From assembly GCA_021613335.1 (NCBI GenBank), contig JAJTWR010000431.1:1240001-1304000 (forward strand): a stretch of 64,000 nucleotides of DNA, in the 5' to 3' direction. This stretch comes from Whitmania pigra. Its lineage: Eukaryota > Annelida > Clitellata > Hirudinida > Haemopidae. Shown here in pieces: positions 33,512 to 43,119 of this stretch. The notes beneath the pieces are model-generated. The model was not told the DNA's origin. It worked only from the letters and a program-made list of their open reading frames with translations, and made no database searches. Made by a program: the position numbers and the translations under genes. Every line of letters begins with the position of its first letter. Positions within the stretch are counted from its first letter, which is position 1.

Positions 33512-35325
33512 CGAATCTGCGGCAGTGGGTCCGCCATCGGGAAGACGACCTGCTTTCTCTCCAGCACTTCACGCAGGAACGCAACCCGCACCGGGTCCGA
33601 GGTATCGAAGCCCGCCGTCCGCAGCATCATCTCCGCGAGCCGCTGGTCGAGGAGCGATGCGTCATCGTCGGAGCCAAAGAGCTGCTCAAGAGGCTTTGGC
33701 GAGGTCTGGTAGTTCTCTACCGACACTTCCTTCTGCTCCGGTATCCCGGCTTTTTCTTTTGCGAGATCAATGGCGACAGGGAATCCACCCAACTTATCCA
33801 CAAGTCCGCGCGCGAGCGCTTGTTCGCCGTACCAGGTGCGACCCTGGGCGCTTTCTTCCATCTTTTCGAGCGGCATCTTGCGGCCTATCGCCGCGAGTTG
33901 CACGAAGCGTTGGTAGCTCGCGTAAATCTGCTTATCGAAGTAGGCCGATTCTTCCTCGGTGAACGGGCGAGCGCCAGAGAACTGATCCGCATGCGGCGAC
34001 CCCTTGAAAACATCAACGTTGTAGCCAATCTTCTCGTAGAGCTTCTTCATGTTGGGTACCACGGCGAAGATGCCGATGCTGCCAGTAGCGGTAATTGGAT
34101 GGGCGACAATCGCTGTTGCATCCATCGACACCCAGTAGCCACCCGATGCAGCCACGTCAGACATCGACACAATCACCGGCTTTTTGGCGCGCGCGAGCTC
34201 GACTTCTCGGCGAACGTAATCACAACCCATGCCGGCACCTCCGGGTGAGTCCACCCGAAGAATAATTGCCTTCACCCGGTCGTCTTCCACGGCGCGGCGG
34301 ATCGATTTGATAAGCGGCTCCGATCCCTGACGTCCGGCGCCTCCCTTACCATCGACGATCATCCCCTGCGCGTAGATCACCGCGATGGTTGGCTTCGTCG
34401 ACGACGAGAAATCCGGGCGCTGCGACTTCCGGTATTGCGCAGCGGTCACATAGGGAGGTGTCTTGTCTTTCTCGCTCTTCACCCGGGTCGCGAGCTCCTT
34501 GTCGAGTTCGTCGACATACATGATCCCGTCGATGAGCCCAGCTTCGCGCGCGCTCTCGGCGCGGAATGTTCCCCGGTCGATCGCAGCGCGCACTTTCGCT
34601 TCGTCAAGGCCGCGATTTGCCGCCACCGCTTTCACGAAGTGCTCGGTGACGATTTTGATGCCGTCTTCAATCATCTCCCGGACTGGCGGGGTGAAGCTTG
34701 TTCGACCCCAGCTCTCTCCCGAGGCGGATTTGTATTTTCCGTAGCGGTAGTACTGCACTTCGATACCGACTTTTTCCAAGACCCCTGGCAAGTGACCGAT
34801 GGCTGAGCCGAAGCCGTTGAGCTCGAAGAAGCCTTCTGGAGCCATGAACACCTGGTCGGCAGCCATTGCCACCAAGTAGTCCACTTCCCGCATGCCCACC
34901 GAGTAGGCGACGACGAACTTCCCACTCTTCTTGAAGCGCAGGAGCGCGTCGCGAAGCTCTTCGGCCTTCGCAAAGCCGATGCTCATCGGCTCCACGTCGA
35001 GGAGTATCCCGCGAATTTTTGTATCCTTCGCCGCACGCTCGAAGAGGTCGAGGTAATCCTTCACGGTCAACGTCCGACCGACGCGGAAAATTTCCTCCAT
35101 GAACCAATCCCGGTTGACCGTCTCAGGGATTTCGCCCGCGAGGCGCACCCGCAGCACCGCTTTGTCCGGCGTCTTTGCAGTCTCGCCCTTGAACGCGGCG
35201 TAACCGATGATCCCGAGCGCCAAAAAGCCGAGAAAAATGGTCCCCAAACATCCGAGGAGGATGAAGAGGCCGACGCGGCGGGGACGAGGCGGTGGTGCAT
35301 TCGGATAGGTCTGGGAAGCTTCCAT
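33508..35325 (-). CDS. sppA: signal peptide peptidase SppA, 67K type
   Basis: 605 aa, the long two-repeat form. One N-terminal membrane helix (about 18-45) anchors it. The Ser/Lys dyad is visible: Lys in YRYGKYKSASG (about 197-199) from the first repeat and Ser394 in SDVAASGGYW from the second, after the motif ILRVDSPGGAG. It degrades cleaved signal peptides in the membrane. It converges on mtgA (4-nt overlap) and diverges from murB. Confidence 0.94.
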   Translation of the reverse strand: MEASQTYPNAPPPRPRRVGLFILLGCLGTIFLGFLALGIIGYAAFKGETAKTPDKAVLRVRLAGEIPETVNRDWFMEEIFRVGRTLTVKDYLDLFERAAKDTKIRGILLDVEPMSIGFAKAEELRDALLRFKKSGKFVVAYSVGMREVDYLVAMAADQVFMAPEGFFELNGFGSAIGHLPGVLEKVGIEVQYYRYGKYKSASGESWGRTSFTPPVREMIEDGIKIVTEHFVKAVAANRGLDEAKVRAAIDRGTFRAESAREAGLIDGIMYVDELDKELATRVKSEKDKTPPYVTAAQYRKSQRPDFSSSTKPTIAVIYAQGMIVDGKGGAGRQGSEPLIKSIRRAVEDDRVKAIILRVDSPGGAGMGCDYVRREVELARAKKPVIVSMSDVAASGGYWVSMDATAIVAHPITATGSIGIFAVVPNMKKLYEKIGYNVDVFKGSPHADQFSGARPFTEEESAYFDKQIYASYQRFVQLAAIGRKMPLEKMEESAQGRTWYGEQALARGLVDKLGGFPVAIDLAKEKAGIPEQKEVSVENYQTSPKPLEQLFGSDDDASLLDQRLAEMMLRTAGFDTSDPVRVAFLREVLERKQVVFPMADPLPQIR

Positions 35326-35393
35326 AAGGGTTAGCCTGTAGACGAATCCCTACCCTTTGTCATGCAGGCAGAGCGTGCGATAACCGTACGTCC

Positions 35394-36458
35394 ATGGCGC
35401 ACTTCGCTCCCCGGCGCGACGTACCCTTAGCGCCACTCACGACGCTTGAGCTCGGCGGAAGTGCGGCGCACTTTGTATCGGTGGAGGATGTCTCGACGCT
35501 CTCCGAAGCCTTCACGTGGGCTCGTCGCGAGCAACTCCCCGTGGCCATCCTCGGGGGTGGCTCAAACCTGCTCATCCCTGACGACGGCGTCAGCGGCCTC
35601 GTTCTCGCGCTGCGCACCCGCGGCCTTACGGTGACCCAAGCATACGACGCGGCCGTGCAGGTGAACGTGGCCGCTGGCTTGCCTTGGGACGAACTCGTCG
35701 CCTGGTCTGTCGACGAGGGCCTTGCGGGCCTCGAATGCCTCTCCGGAATCCCCGGCACTGTTGGTGCGGCTCCGGTTCAGAACATCGGCGCCTACGGGCA
35801 GGAGGTCGCCACGACGCTCGTGGCGGTGGAGCTCTTCGACCTCGCGCACGGAACGGCCCACACTTGGAGCGCTGCCGACTGCGCCTTCGGCTACCGCAGC
35901 TCCCGACTCAAGTCTGCCGGTGGGCGCTACGTCGTGACGGCCATCACCCTGCGCCTGCCCCGAGCGACGAGTACCCCCATCGCGCATGACGAGCTCGGAA
36001 AACTCCTCGGTGCCACCCAGGCTCCGCCGGAAGAGCTCCGGCGCGGGGTCCTCGCGCTGCGTCAGAGAAAATCGATGGTGCTCCGACCGGACGATCCCTA
36101 TCGTCGCAGCGCCGGGAGCTTCTTCATGAATCCATTCGTAACTCGTGCCCACGCAAGCGAACTCTCCCAACGATTCGCCGGGGCGATGCCTTCGTGGCCT
36201 GCAAGCGATGACCGGGTGAAACTCTCTGCCGCGTGGCTGATTGAGCAGGCGGGCTTTCCGCGCGGCACCCGCCGCGGCGCTGTCGGTATCTCCGGTGCGC
36301 ACGCGCTCGCGCTCGTGAACTACGGTGGCGGGACCACCACCGAGCTCTTGCGACTCGCCGACGAACTCGCGGCAGCAGTCTACGGTCGTTTCGCGGTGCG
36401 CCTCGAACGCGAACCGGTCATCCTCCAAGGCTATCTCGCGTGGCCGGGCACCCGGTAA
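35394..36458 (+). CDS. murB: UDP-N-acetylenolpyruvoylglucosamine reductase
   Basis: 354 aa, type I (E. coli-like). It makes UDP-MurNAc using FAD and NADPH in peptidoglycan precursor synthesis. FAD-binding VAILGGGSNLLI (49-61), LSGIPGTVGAAPVQNIGAYG (116-135), Arg168 in FGYRSS, catalytic Ser242 in RRSAGSFFMNP and the C-terminal Glu in RLEREPVIL are all present. It is followed after 30 nt by an ABC transporter operon on the same strand. Confidence 0.95.
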   Translation: MAHFAPRRDVPLAPLTTLELGGSAAHFVSVEDVSTLSEAFTWARREQLPVAILGGGSNLLIPDDGVSGLVLALRTRGLTVTQAYDAAVQVNVAAGLPWDELVAWSVDEGLAGLECLSGIPGTVGAAPVQNIGAYGQEVATTLVAVELFDLAHGTAHTWSAADCAFGYRSSRLKSAGGRYVVTAITLRLPRATSTPIAHDELGKLLGATQAPPEELRRGVLALRQRKSMVLRPDDPYRRSAGSFFMNPFVTRAHASELSQRFAGAMPSWPASDDRVKLSAAWLIEQAGFPRGTRRGAVGISGAHALALVNYGGGTTTELLRLADELAAAVYGRFAVRLEREPVILQGYLAWPGTR

Positions 36459-36488
36459 ACCCGAGCCGCCACTACCACCAGCACTCTT

Positions 36489-37397
36489 ATGAGCAATGTG
36501 AACAATGCCATCCAACTCGTCGGTGTCCGGAAGATGTTCGGCACCTCGGTCGCCGTCGACGACCTCACTTTCGCAGTTCCCGTCGGCACCATCAGCGGTT
36601 TCATCGGCCCCAACGGCTCCGGGAAGACCACCACCCTTCGGATGTTGATGAACATCCTCCGCCCGGACCGGGGCGAAATCCAGGTGTTCGGCTCGCCGAA
36701 AGCGAGCACCCGCCACTCCGAGATTTCCTATCTGCCCGAAGAGAAGGGGCTCTACCGGAAGATGAAGGTGCGCGATCAACTCCACTACATCGGACGACTG
36801 CGCGGGGCGCTAAGCGCCGAGCTCGATACCAGCATTAAGGATTGGCTGAACCGCCTCGGGCTCGCCGCGTATGCGGAGAAGCGCATCGAGACACTCTCGA
36901 AGGGCATGGAGCAGAAAGTGCAGTTCATCGCTGCAACGCTCGGAAACCCGAAGTTGCTCATTCTGGATGAGCCCTTCTCCGGTCTCGACCCGGCGACGAG
37001 CGACTTGCTCATGGAGCTCGTACTCGACTTGAAGCGCAGCGGCGCGACGGTGCTCTTCTCCACCCACGACATGGCCTGCGCCGAGCGCCTCTGCGACCGC
37101 ATCTGCATGATCTTCCGCGGGCGAAAGGTACTCGACGACACTCTCGACGCTATCCAGCGGACGAGCGGCGTGCTGCGTGTTTCCGTCGAAGGCGGAGCGG
37201 CGACTCTCGCTCAAGTGCCGAGCGTAACGATGCTGCGCGACCGCAACGGCTTGCAGGACCTGCGCTACAGCGGCGATCCCCAGGAGCTGCTCCGCCGGCT
37301 CATCGCGATGGGGCGCGTCGACCACTTTGAGCACGCGCGCAGCTCCTTGCACGACATCTTCGTCAACATCGTCTCTGAAAAAAGCCCCAAGGAGTGA
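36489..37397 (+). CDS. ABC transporter ATP-binding protein (NatA/YhaQ-like)
   Basis: 302 aa. Walker A is GPNGSGKTT near residue 41, Walker B with D-loop is LLILDEPFSGLDPAT, and the switch His is in LFSTHDMACAERLC. The signature motif is atypical: LSKGMEQKVQF instead of LSGGQ, as in NatA/YhaQ-type exporters. A C-terminal regulatory domain (DUF4162-like) follows. It forms a two-gene transporter with the next gene, whose Shine-Dalgarno lies at the end of this gene. Confidence 0.92.
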   Translation: MSNVNNAIQLVGVRKMFGTSVAVDDLTFAVPVGTISGFIGPNGSGKTTTLRMLMNILRPDRGEIQVFGSPKASTRHSEISYLPEEKGLYRKMKVRDQLHYIGRLRGALSAELDTSIKDWLNRLGLAAYAEKRIETLSKGMEQKVQFIAATLGNPKLLILDEPFSGLDPATSDLLMELVLDLKRSGATVLFSTHDMACAERLCDRICMIFRGRKVLDDTLDAIQRTSGVLRVSVEGGAATLAQVPSVTMLRDRNGLQDLRYSGDPQELLRRLIAMGRVDHFEHARSSLHDIFVNIVSEKSPKE

Positions 37398-37399
37398 CC

Positions 37400-38677
37400 A
37401 TGGTGCGCATCTTCCTCGTCGCCCGCAACGAATTCACGAGCCTCATTCGCTCCCGCGCATTTCTGCTGATGGCGATCCTGCTCCCAGCCATCGGAATCGG
37501 CTCCTTCTTCATAACCCAGGGGTTAAACCGCATCGATTCGAGCCCCACTCGGTTCGCCCTTGTCGATCATTCCGGCGTCCTCGCCGATGCGCTCGTCCGC
37601 GCGGCAGCGCAAACCGACGACGACGGACCGGGCATCGTGCCGATGCCAATTCCACCGGAGCCCGACCGGGATGCGCAGCAGCTTGAGCTCTCCCGGGCCC
37701 TCGAAGCGAAGAAATTCACCGCCGTCGTCGAATTGCCGGCAGAGCTCCTCTCCTCGGATCCGGCCACGGCCAACGCCGCACGGGTCAGCTATCGCTCGGT
37801 CACCCCGAGCGCGAACCGGCTCCGGATGTGGCTGCAGCGGAACATCACCCGTGCGGTGCGCGAGCAACGCGGCTTACGCGCGGGGCTCACCAACGAAACG
37901 GTCGCCCTCTTGGAGCGCTCGGTGAAGCTCGAAAGCAAAGGCCCCCTCGAACGCGGCGCCGACGGCACCCTGCTGGAGCGGCCGGTGCAGAACCCGGTCG
38001 CGACGACGGTAATACCCCTTGTCGCCTTCTACCTCGTGTTCCTGCTCACCTCGATCGGCGCTCCGCTCTTGTTGCAGGCGGTGATTGAAGAGAAGTCCAG
38101 TCGGGTGAGCGAAATTCTTATCGGACTCGTGAGTCCGGTGGAGCTGATGGCCGGGAAACTCATCGGCGCGGTGGCCGCGGTGCAAGTGATTGCGCTCGTC
38201 TACGCCGGTGCTGGGCTGCTCATCGTTACTCGTGTGGGATTCTTTGCGCTCGTCCCCTGGCAGGTGATCGTGGCTTTTCCCATCTGCTTGAGTGCAGCAC
38301 TCCTCCTCTACGGAGCGATCTACCTCGCCATCGGCTCTGCCTGCGAGACACCGCGCGAAGCGCAGAGCCTGATGATGCCGGTCGTCATCTTGCTCGTGCT
38401 CCCGGCAACTGCGCTGATGACAGTGCTCGAAAATCCGCAAGGGCTCGTCGCCACGGTCGGAACCTTCGTCCCCTGGTGGGCGCCGTTTCTGGTCATGCTG
38501 CGGCTCGCCATCACGCCCGGACCCGCGTGGTGGCAGCTCGTGGGAAGCGCGGTTGTCGTCGTCGTCGCCATCTACGCGACCTTGTGGGTTTCCGGGCGCA
38601 TCTTCCGCGCCGGGCTCCTCTGGCGCGGCAAGGCGCCGAGCTTCCGAGAGATGTTGCGCCTCGTCCGCGAGCCCTGA
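37400..38677 (+). CDS. ABC-2 type permease (NatB/YhaP-like)
   Basis: 425 aa from the ATG at 37400, chosen because AAGGAG (37389-37394) sits 5 nt before it; a GTG at 37394 overlaps that site and is less likely. The first helix (LLMAILLPAIGIGSFF) is followed by a large extracytoplasmic loop (about 40-195) and five C-terminal helices. VIEEKSSRVSEILIGLVSPVELMAGK is diagnostic for this permease family. Together with the preceding ATPase it probably exports a small ion or toxic compound. It ends 1 nt before the convergent TIGR04551-like gene. Confidence 0.9.
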   Translation: MVRIFLVARNEFTSLIRSRAFLLMAILLPAIGIGSFFITQGLNRIDSSPTRFALVDHSGVLADALVRAAAQTDDDGPGIVPMPIPPEPDRDAQQLELSRALEAKKFTAVVELPAELLSSDPATANAARVSYRSVTPSANRLRMWLQRNITRAVREQRGLRAGLTNETVALLERSVKLESKGPLERGADGTLLERPVQNPVATTVIPLVAFYLVFLLTSIGAPLLLQAVIEEKSSRVSEILIGLVSPVELMAGKLIGAVAAVQVIALVYAGAGLLIVTRVGFFALVPWQVIVAFPICLSAALLLYGAIYLAIGSACETPREAQSLMMPVVILLVLPATALMTVLENPQGLVATVGTFVPWWAPFLVMLRLAITPGPAWWQLVGSAVVVVVAIYATLWVSGRIFRAGLLWRGKAPSFREMLRLVREP

Positions 38678-38678
38678 A

Positions 38679-40700
38679 CTAAAACTTGATGCCGATCATC
38701 CCCCGCACCGAATGGGCGATGTTGAGCGACACCCAGGAGGTGTTGCTGCCGGGGGCGCCCACTTGTCGGGAGAGCCCGCTGAGCGGAAAGAGGACCCCGT
38801 ACTGGACCTGCGCGAAGAAGCCGTCGCGGGTCTGGTAGCGCGCTCCCGCATTGAGCTCGATGCCGAGGCTGCCTTCGGTGTTCCCGTACACGTAGGAAGG
38901 CGTCGACTCCACGAACATCGCCCGGGAATACATGAACGAGAACCAGGCCTCGAAGCCGGTGACGATGCGGTATTTGATGCGCGGCTTGAGGTAGATGCTG
39001 TCGGTGATTCCGCCGAGAATCTCGCGGTAGAGAATCATGTCAGTTCGGTATGCCGGGTTGAAGGTGAAGTTCGTGATTTCGTTGTTCGCGCAGGCACCGA
39101 TTTTCCCGCAGGAATATTGTGGGCCGTCGATGTCGCCGGGGAGCGCCGCGCCGTTGGCGCCCTTCGTGACGCGACGGTTGTAGACGCCCATGCCCGGCGA
39201 CTTGTCGCCAGAGGCAACGCCGAGCTCGCCGCCCACTTCCAAGTCGCCATTCAAGAAGCGGTATTCACCCTGAAGCACGGCGCCCACTTGGTAGATGTAG
39301 AGCGACTGATCGTTGCTCGCGTCGTTGAGGTTTGCGAGGCTCACCGAGCGACCACCGATGCTTCCGAGGATTGCCGCGACCTCTGCTTCAATGCGCCATT
39401 TCTTCCCTTCGATCTTTCCCCAGAGGTCTGGGTAGAAGAGGCTCGCGCGCCGGGGCACCCAGGCGGTCGACGCGGCCGTGGGGGCAAGTCCCTTGTACCC
39501 GGTGTCGTTCAAGGCAGCGATGGAGTCGTTGCTCTGGTTCCGGTAGGCGAAGTGGAGTCCGTAGTTGATGACGAGCTTCCCGGCGGCGAGCTTCTTCGCT
39601 CGCTCATCCGCAGTGTCGAGACGCGCGACCGATATGAGGTAGGTGTGGACGTCGTCGGTGGGAGAGAGGTCGAACGGTTGGCCACCGTAGTTGGTCACAA
39701 GCGAGGTTGGCCCTTCGAGGTTGATTTCAAAGGCCGGGGTGATGAAGAAGCCATGGATCGGTTCGGTCGTGAAGCTCACCCGGTCGACGTTGTCCCCATG
39801 GTCCGCGTCGATATCGCGGCCGTCGTTGTAGAGGATCCCGAGTCCCCAGTGGGTCGGCATTCGTCCAAAGCGCAGCACGCCGACCGGCGTCGCGATTTCA
39901 CCCCACAGGCGTTTGACCGCGATCGCGTCGGAGACGGAGTTGATGCCGGAGCGCGGGCTTACTTGCGAGTTCGAGAACACCGGGAACTGGATGCTATCGT
40001 ACTTGTAGTTATTGGCGCCTGAGCCGAGCGAGTACCCGTAGGTCGGGGTAGTGCCCCACACCACGTTGTCGAGGATGTCGAACTGGGCGTGGATGCGGAC
40101 TTCTTCCGACACGTTGATGGTCGGCTCGAAGCGGAAGCGCATGTTGACGCCCGCGTTGGTCTTCTCCCGGTTGCTCACCGGCGAAGTCGGCACCAGCGTG
40201 TAGCCCGAGGGGTCCGTGTACGGCAGGCCGCTGGAGTCGGTGCCCCAGAGGTTCAGGTTGTACATGAGCTCCGGGCGGATGCGCAGGTAGCCATTGAAGG
40301 TGACGAGTTCGAGCTTGCGGCGCCGCAACGCCCAATCCTCTTGCCAGCCGCCGCGTTGCGCCGGTTGCGCTGTGAGCAGCGTTTTCATTTCCTCGCGCAG
40401 GTCGGCAATTTGTCGGTGCGCATCGTTGAGGCGCGCTTCGAAGGTCGCCCGGAGCACTTCCGGATCGGTGACCACCGAGCCACCATCGGTCGGAGCGGTC
40501 GGCACCGCGTTTGGCGCAGGGGCCACGGCCGTGCCGGCGTCAGCGGTGCCCGCGGCAGGCACCCGCGTATCCTTCGTGGTGTCCTTCGCTGTCGGCTCCG
40601 GGGCGCGGCCTTTGCCCTCCGGGCGAGCTTGCGCCAACGCGGGCAAGGCCGCCACGAACCCAACCGCAATGAACATTCGGCAAAATGCTGGTTGAACCAT
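38679..40700 (-). CDS. TIGR04551-like putative outer-membrane protein
   Basis: 673 aa. A signal peptide (about 1-25, ending LAQA) is followed by a Pro/Ala/Thr-rich segment, a short coiled-coil region (LRATFEARLNDAHRQIADLREEMKTLL without the last residues) and a long beta-strand-rich body ending in GMIGIKF, typical of outer-membrane barrels. The body resembles the TIGR04551 family described from myxobacteria (for example RFGRMPTHWGLGILYNDG and DIDADHGDNVDRV). A short cysteine pair (YSCGKIGAC) is probably in an exposed loop. The role is unknown; a porin-like function is possible. Confidence 0.8.
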   Translation of the reverse strand: MVQPAFCRMFIAVGFVAALPALAQARPEGKGRAPEPTAKDTTKDTRVPAAGTADAGTAVAPAPNAVPTAPTDGGSVVTDPEVLRATFEARLNDAHRQIADLREEMKTLLTAQPAQRGGWQEDWALRRRKLELVTFNGYLRIRPELMYNLNLWGTDSSGLPYTDPSGYTLVPTSPVSNREKTNAGVNMRFRFEPTINVSEEVRIHAQFDILDNVVWGTTPTYGYSLGSGANNYKYDSIQFPVFSNSQVSPRSGINSVSDAIAVKRLWGEIATPVGVLRFGRMPTHWGLGILYNDGRDIDADHGDNVDRVSFTTEPIHGFFITPAFEINLEGPTSLVTNYGGQPFDLSPTDDVHTYLISVARLDTADERAKKLAAGKLVINYGLHFAYRNQSNDSIAALNDTGYKGLAPTAASTAWVPRRASLFYPDLWGKIEGKKWRIEAEVAAILGSIGGRSVSLANLNDASNDQSLYIYQVGAVLQGEYRFLNGDLEVGGELGVASGDKSPGMGVYNRRVTKGANGAALPGDIDGPQYSCGKIGACANNEITNFTFNPAYRTDMILYREILGGITDSIYLKPRIKYRIVTGFEAWFSFMYSRAMFVESTPSYVYGNTEGSLGIELNAGARYQTRDGFFAQVQYGVLFPLSGLSRQVGAPGSNTSWVSLNIAHSVRGMIGIKF

Positions 40701-40910
40701 CGACTTGACTCCCTAGAACTACGTGCGTGTGCACTGCGAAGACGAACAATGTCGACGGTCGAGCTTCCTCGTCCTCAACAGGGGCAGCAGATAACTCGCC
40801 GCAAAGGAAAATGGTCAAGGAAAATCGCCGCCATGTGCGACCTCACTCCGACCCGCGACCACCCGGCCACTCCCGGCGAGAGGAGAACAAGATGTTATTA
40901 TTGATGCGCT

Positions 40911-42731
40911 ATGGCATCCCACGATCACTACCGAGCAAATCTTCGCGACATCGAATTCAACCTCTTTGAGTACCTCCGCGTCGGAGAGACCTCGCTTTCC
41001 CACGGGAAAAACGATCTCGACGAAGCGGCCGCGCGCAACCTCATCGAGGGAGCGCTGCGCGCGTGCACCAAGGACTTGGCGCCCTCGTACATCACCTCCG
41101 ACGAGATCCCCCTCTCGCTCGATCGCGAGTCCGGCAATGTCACCATTCCTCCGCCACTTCGGCAGGCCTACCAGGCGTATTTCGACGCGGGCATCGGCTC
41201 GGTGAGCTTGCCGACGGCTCTCGGCGGCCTCGGCGCACCGCCGAGCATCACGTGGGCGATTTTTGAACTCGTCGCCGGCGCGAACCAGCCACTCGCGCTT
41301 TACCTGCTCGGCAATGTGATTGCTCCGATCATCGCTGAGATCGCCACCCCGGAACAGACGAAGCGCTTCGTGACGCCGCTCGTTGAGCACAACTGGGGTG
41401 GGACGATGGTGCTCACCGAAGCAGACGCGGGGAGCGATGTCGGCGCCGGGCGCACCACCGCCACCCAAGAGAAGGACGACCTCTGGTCGCTCTCCGGCGT
41501 GAAGCGCTTCATCACCGGCGGAGACTTCGACGCTGTCGACAACATCCTCCACTTGGTGCTCGCTCGCCCGGTGGGCGGAGCCCCCGGCACCAAGGGCCTT
41601 TCGCTCTTTCTTGTGCCGAAGTTTCTCGTGAACGACGACGGCACCCTCGGCGAGCGCAACGGCGTCTACTGTACGAAGATTGAAGACAAGATGGGCCTCG
41701 GCCCCTCGGCGACCTGCGAGATGACCTTCGGCGAACGCGGCAAGGCCTACGGCTGGCTCGTCGGCAACGTGCACGACGGCATTCGCCAAATGTTTCGGGT
41801 CATCCAAAACGCTCGCATGGCGGTAGGCATGAAGTCGCTCGCTGCCGTTTCGAGCGCCTACCTGCATGCGCTCGCGTTCGCGCGGGAGCGCGTCCAGGGG
41901 GCAGACCTTCTCACCGCCCGCGACCCGAAGGCTCCGCGCGTGCCCATTATTCGACACCCGGACGTGCGCCGGATGCTCCTCGCGCAGAAAGCCCACGCGG
42001 AGGGCATGCGCGCGCTCGCGCTCTTCAACGCTGCTGTGCAGGACATCGTGGAGCTGAAGGGCGGCCACGGGAATCCAGCCGCCGCCGAGGATCATGCGTT
42101 GAACGACCTGCTGCTCCCCATCATCAAGGGTTACTGCTCGGAGAAGGGCTACGAGTTGCTGTCGCTCGCGCTGCAGACCTTCGGCGGCTCGGGCTACCTG
42201 CGGGACTACCCCATCGAGCAGTACATCCGAGATCAGAAGATCGACAGCCTGTACGAAGGGACCACCCACATCCAGGCGTTGGACCTCCTCGCCCGTAAGC
42301 TCCCCAAGAGCGGGGGCGCGGCGCTCATGAAGCTCACTGAACGGATCGACGAGCTGGTGGCGAGCGGCCCTGCGGAACTCGCCGAAGAGCGCACCCGCTT
42401 GGGCGCGGCCCTAGGAGCGGTACGCCAAGCGCTCGGGGCGCTCATGGAAAAGAGCTCCGAATCTCCCTACTACTTGGGGCTCCTCGGCAACCGGCTGCTC
42501 TTCGCCATCGCCGAGGTGATCATCGGCTGGCTGCTCCTCGACCACGCACGCCTCGCCCTCGCCAAACTCACAAGCGCAAAAGGCCCGGACAAGAGCTTCT
42601 ACGAGGGGAAGGTCGCCTCCGCTCGCTACTTCTGCCGCGAGGTGCTGCCCAGCATCGAGAGTCTCCCGGGGTTTGTTGAGCGGGCGACCCTTTGGCCGAT
42701 GGAGTTGAGCGACGAGGCCTTCGGCGGATAA
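40911..42731 (+). CDS. acyl-CoA dehydrogenase, long DmdC-like form
   Basis: 606 aa FAD-dependent acyl-CoA dehydrogenase of the ~600-residue group with an N-terminal AcylCoA_DH_N segment (NLRDIEFNLFEYL). The FAD/substrate signature MVLTEADAGSDVGAGRTTA, the QTFGGSGYLRDYPIEQYIRD segment and YEGTTHIQALDLLARK with the catalytic-base Glu are present. A C-terminal helical extension completes the group. Relatives act on acyl-CoA in beta-oxidation or on 3-methylmercaptopropionyl-CoA; the substrate here is not decidable. A strong terminator follows. Confidence 0.92.
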   Translation: MASHDHYRANLRDIEFNLFEYLRVGETSLSHGKNDLDEAAARNLIEGALRACTKDLAPSYITSDEIPLSLDRESGNVTIPPPLRQAYQAYFDAGIGSVSLPTALGGLGAPPSITWAIFELVAGANQPLALYLLGNVIAPIIAEIATPEQTKRFVTPLVEHNWGGTMVLTEADAGSDVGAGRTTATQEKDDLWSLSGVKRFITGGDFDAVDNILHLVLARPVGGAPGTKGLSLFLVPKFLVNDDGTLGERNGVYCTKIEDKMGLGPSATCEMTFGERGKAYGWLVGNVHDGIRQMFRVIQNARMAVGMKSLAAVSSAYLHALAFARERVQGADLLTARDPKAPRVPIIRHPDVRRMLLAQKAHAEGMRALALFNAAVQDIVELKGGHGNPAAAEDHALNDLLLPIIKGYCSEKGYELLSLALQTFGGSGYLRDYPIEQYIRDQKIDSLYEGTTHIQALDLLARKLPKSGGAALMKLTERIDELVASGPAELAEERTRLGAALGAVRQALGALMEKSSESPYYLGLLGNRLLFAIAEVIIGWLLLDHARLALAKLTSAKGPDKSFYEGKVASARYFCREVLPSIESLPGFVERATLWPMELSDEAFGG

Positions 42732-42773
42732 AGGGCCGAATCTTCTGAACTTTTCGCCGACCGGCGGAAACGA

Positions 42774-42812
42774 AAGAGCACCGTCATCCATAGTAGGAAT
42801 GACGGTGCTCTT
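42774..42812. terminator. strong bidirectional hairpin terminator
   Basis: A 14-bp perfect stem (AAGAGCACCGTCAT at 42774-42787 with 42799-42812) and an 11-nt loop, flanked by short A and T stretches, lies between the converging acyl-CoA dehydrogenase and lipoprotein genes and can stop transcription from both sides. Confidence 0.85.
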
Positions 42813-42837
42813 AAGAATTGAGTAGTGACGAAACTAA

Positions 42838-43119
42838 TTACGGCGCCGCGCAGCAGGCGTTTGTATCACCCACTCCGCCATCATTCGCACTCGCAGTGCA
42901 TTTTGTTTTTGCTTGATCACCTTCGTAGCATTTCTTTCCAGCCTCAGCGCATTTCGATGAAACTTTCCACTGAACCACATTTACACATGTAAGCAGTACG
43001 TCGCCGCTCGTACAGCGAAAGCTAGCTCCCGGATAGCAAGCACCGTACTCAAAACCACCGCATCCAGCGAGCAACACTCCCAATCCAGCGACTGCAGAGA
43101 AGAGAATTCCTTTTTTCAT
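42838..43119 (-). CDS. small cysteine-rich lipoprotein
   Basis: 93 aa. The signal (MKKGILFSAVAGLGVLLAGC) has lipobox LAGC with the lipid-bearing Cys20. The mature part has eight more Cys (28, 36, 45, 57, 64, 74, 89, 90), enough for four disulfides, and no membrane segment. A good ribosome site (AGGAAAGG) precedes the ATG. It resembles short disulfide-rich surface lipoproteins often predicted in myxobacteria; function unknown. The gene is followed by the shared terminator. Confidence 0.75.
   Translation of the reverse strand: MKKGILFSAVAGLGVLLAGCGGFEYGACYPGASFRCTSGDVLLTCVNVVQWKVSSKCAEAGKKCYEGDQAKTKCTASANDGGVGDTNACCAAP

Noticed and set aside
38553..40022. 489-codon plus-strand frame opposite the TIGR04551-like gene
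   Set aside because: Antisense to a gene with signal peptide and beta-barrel pattern; no ribosome site.
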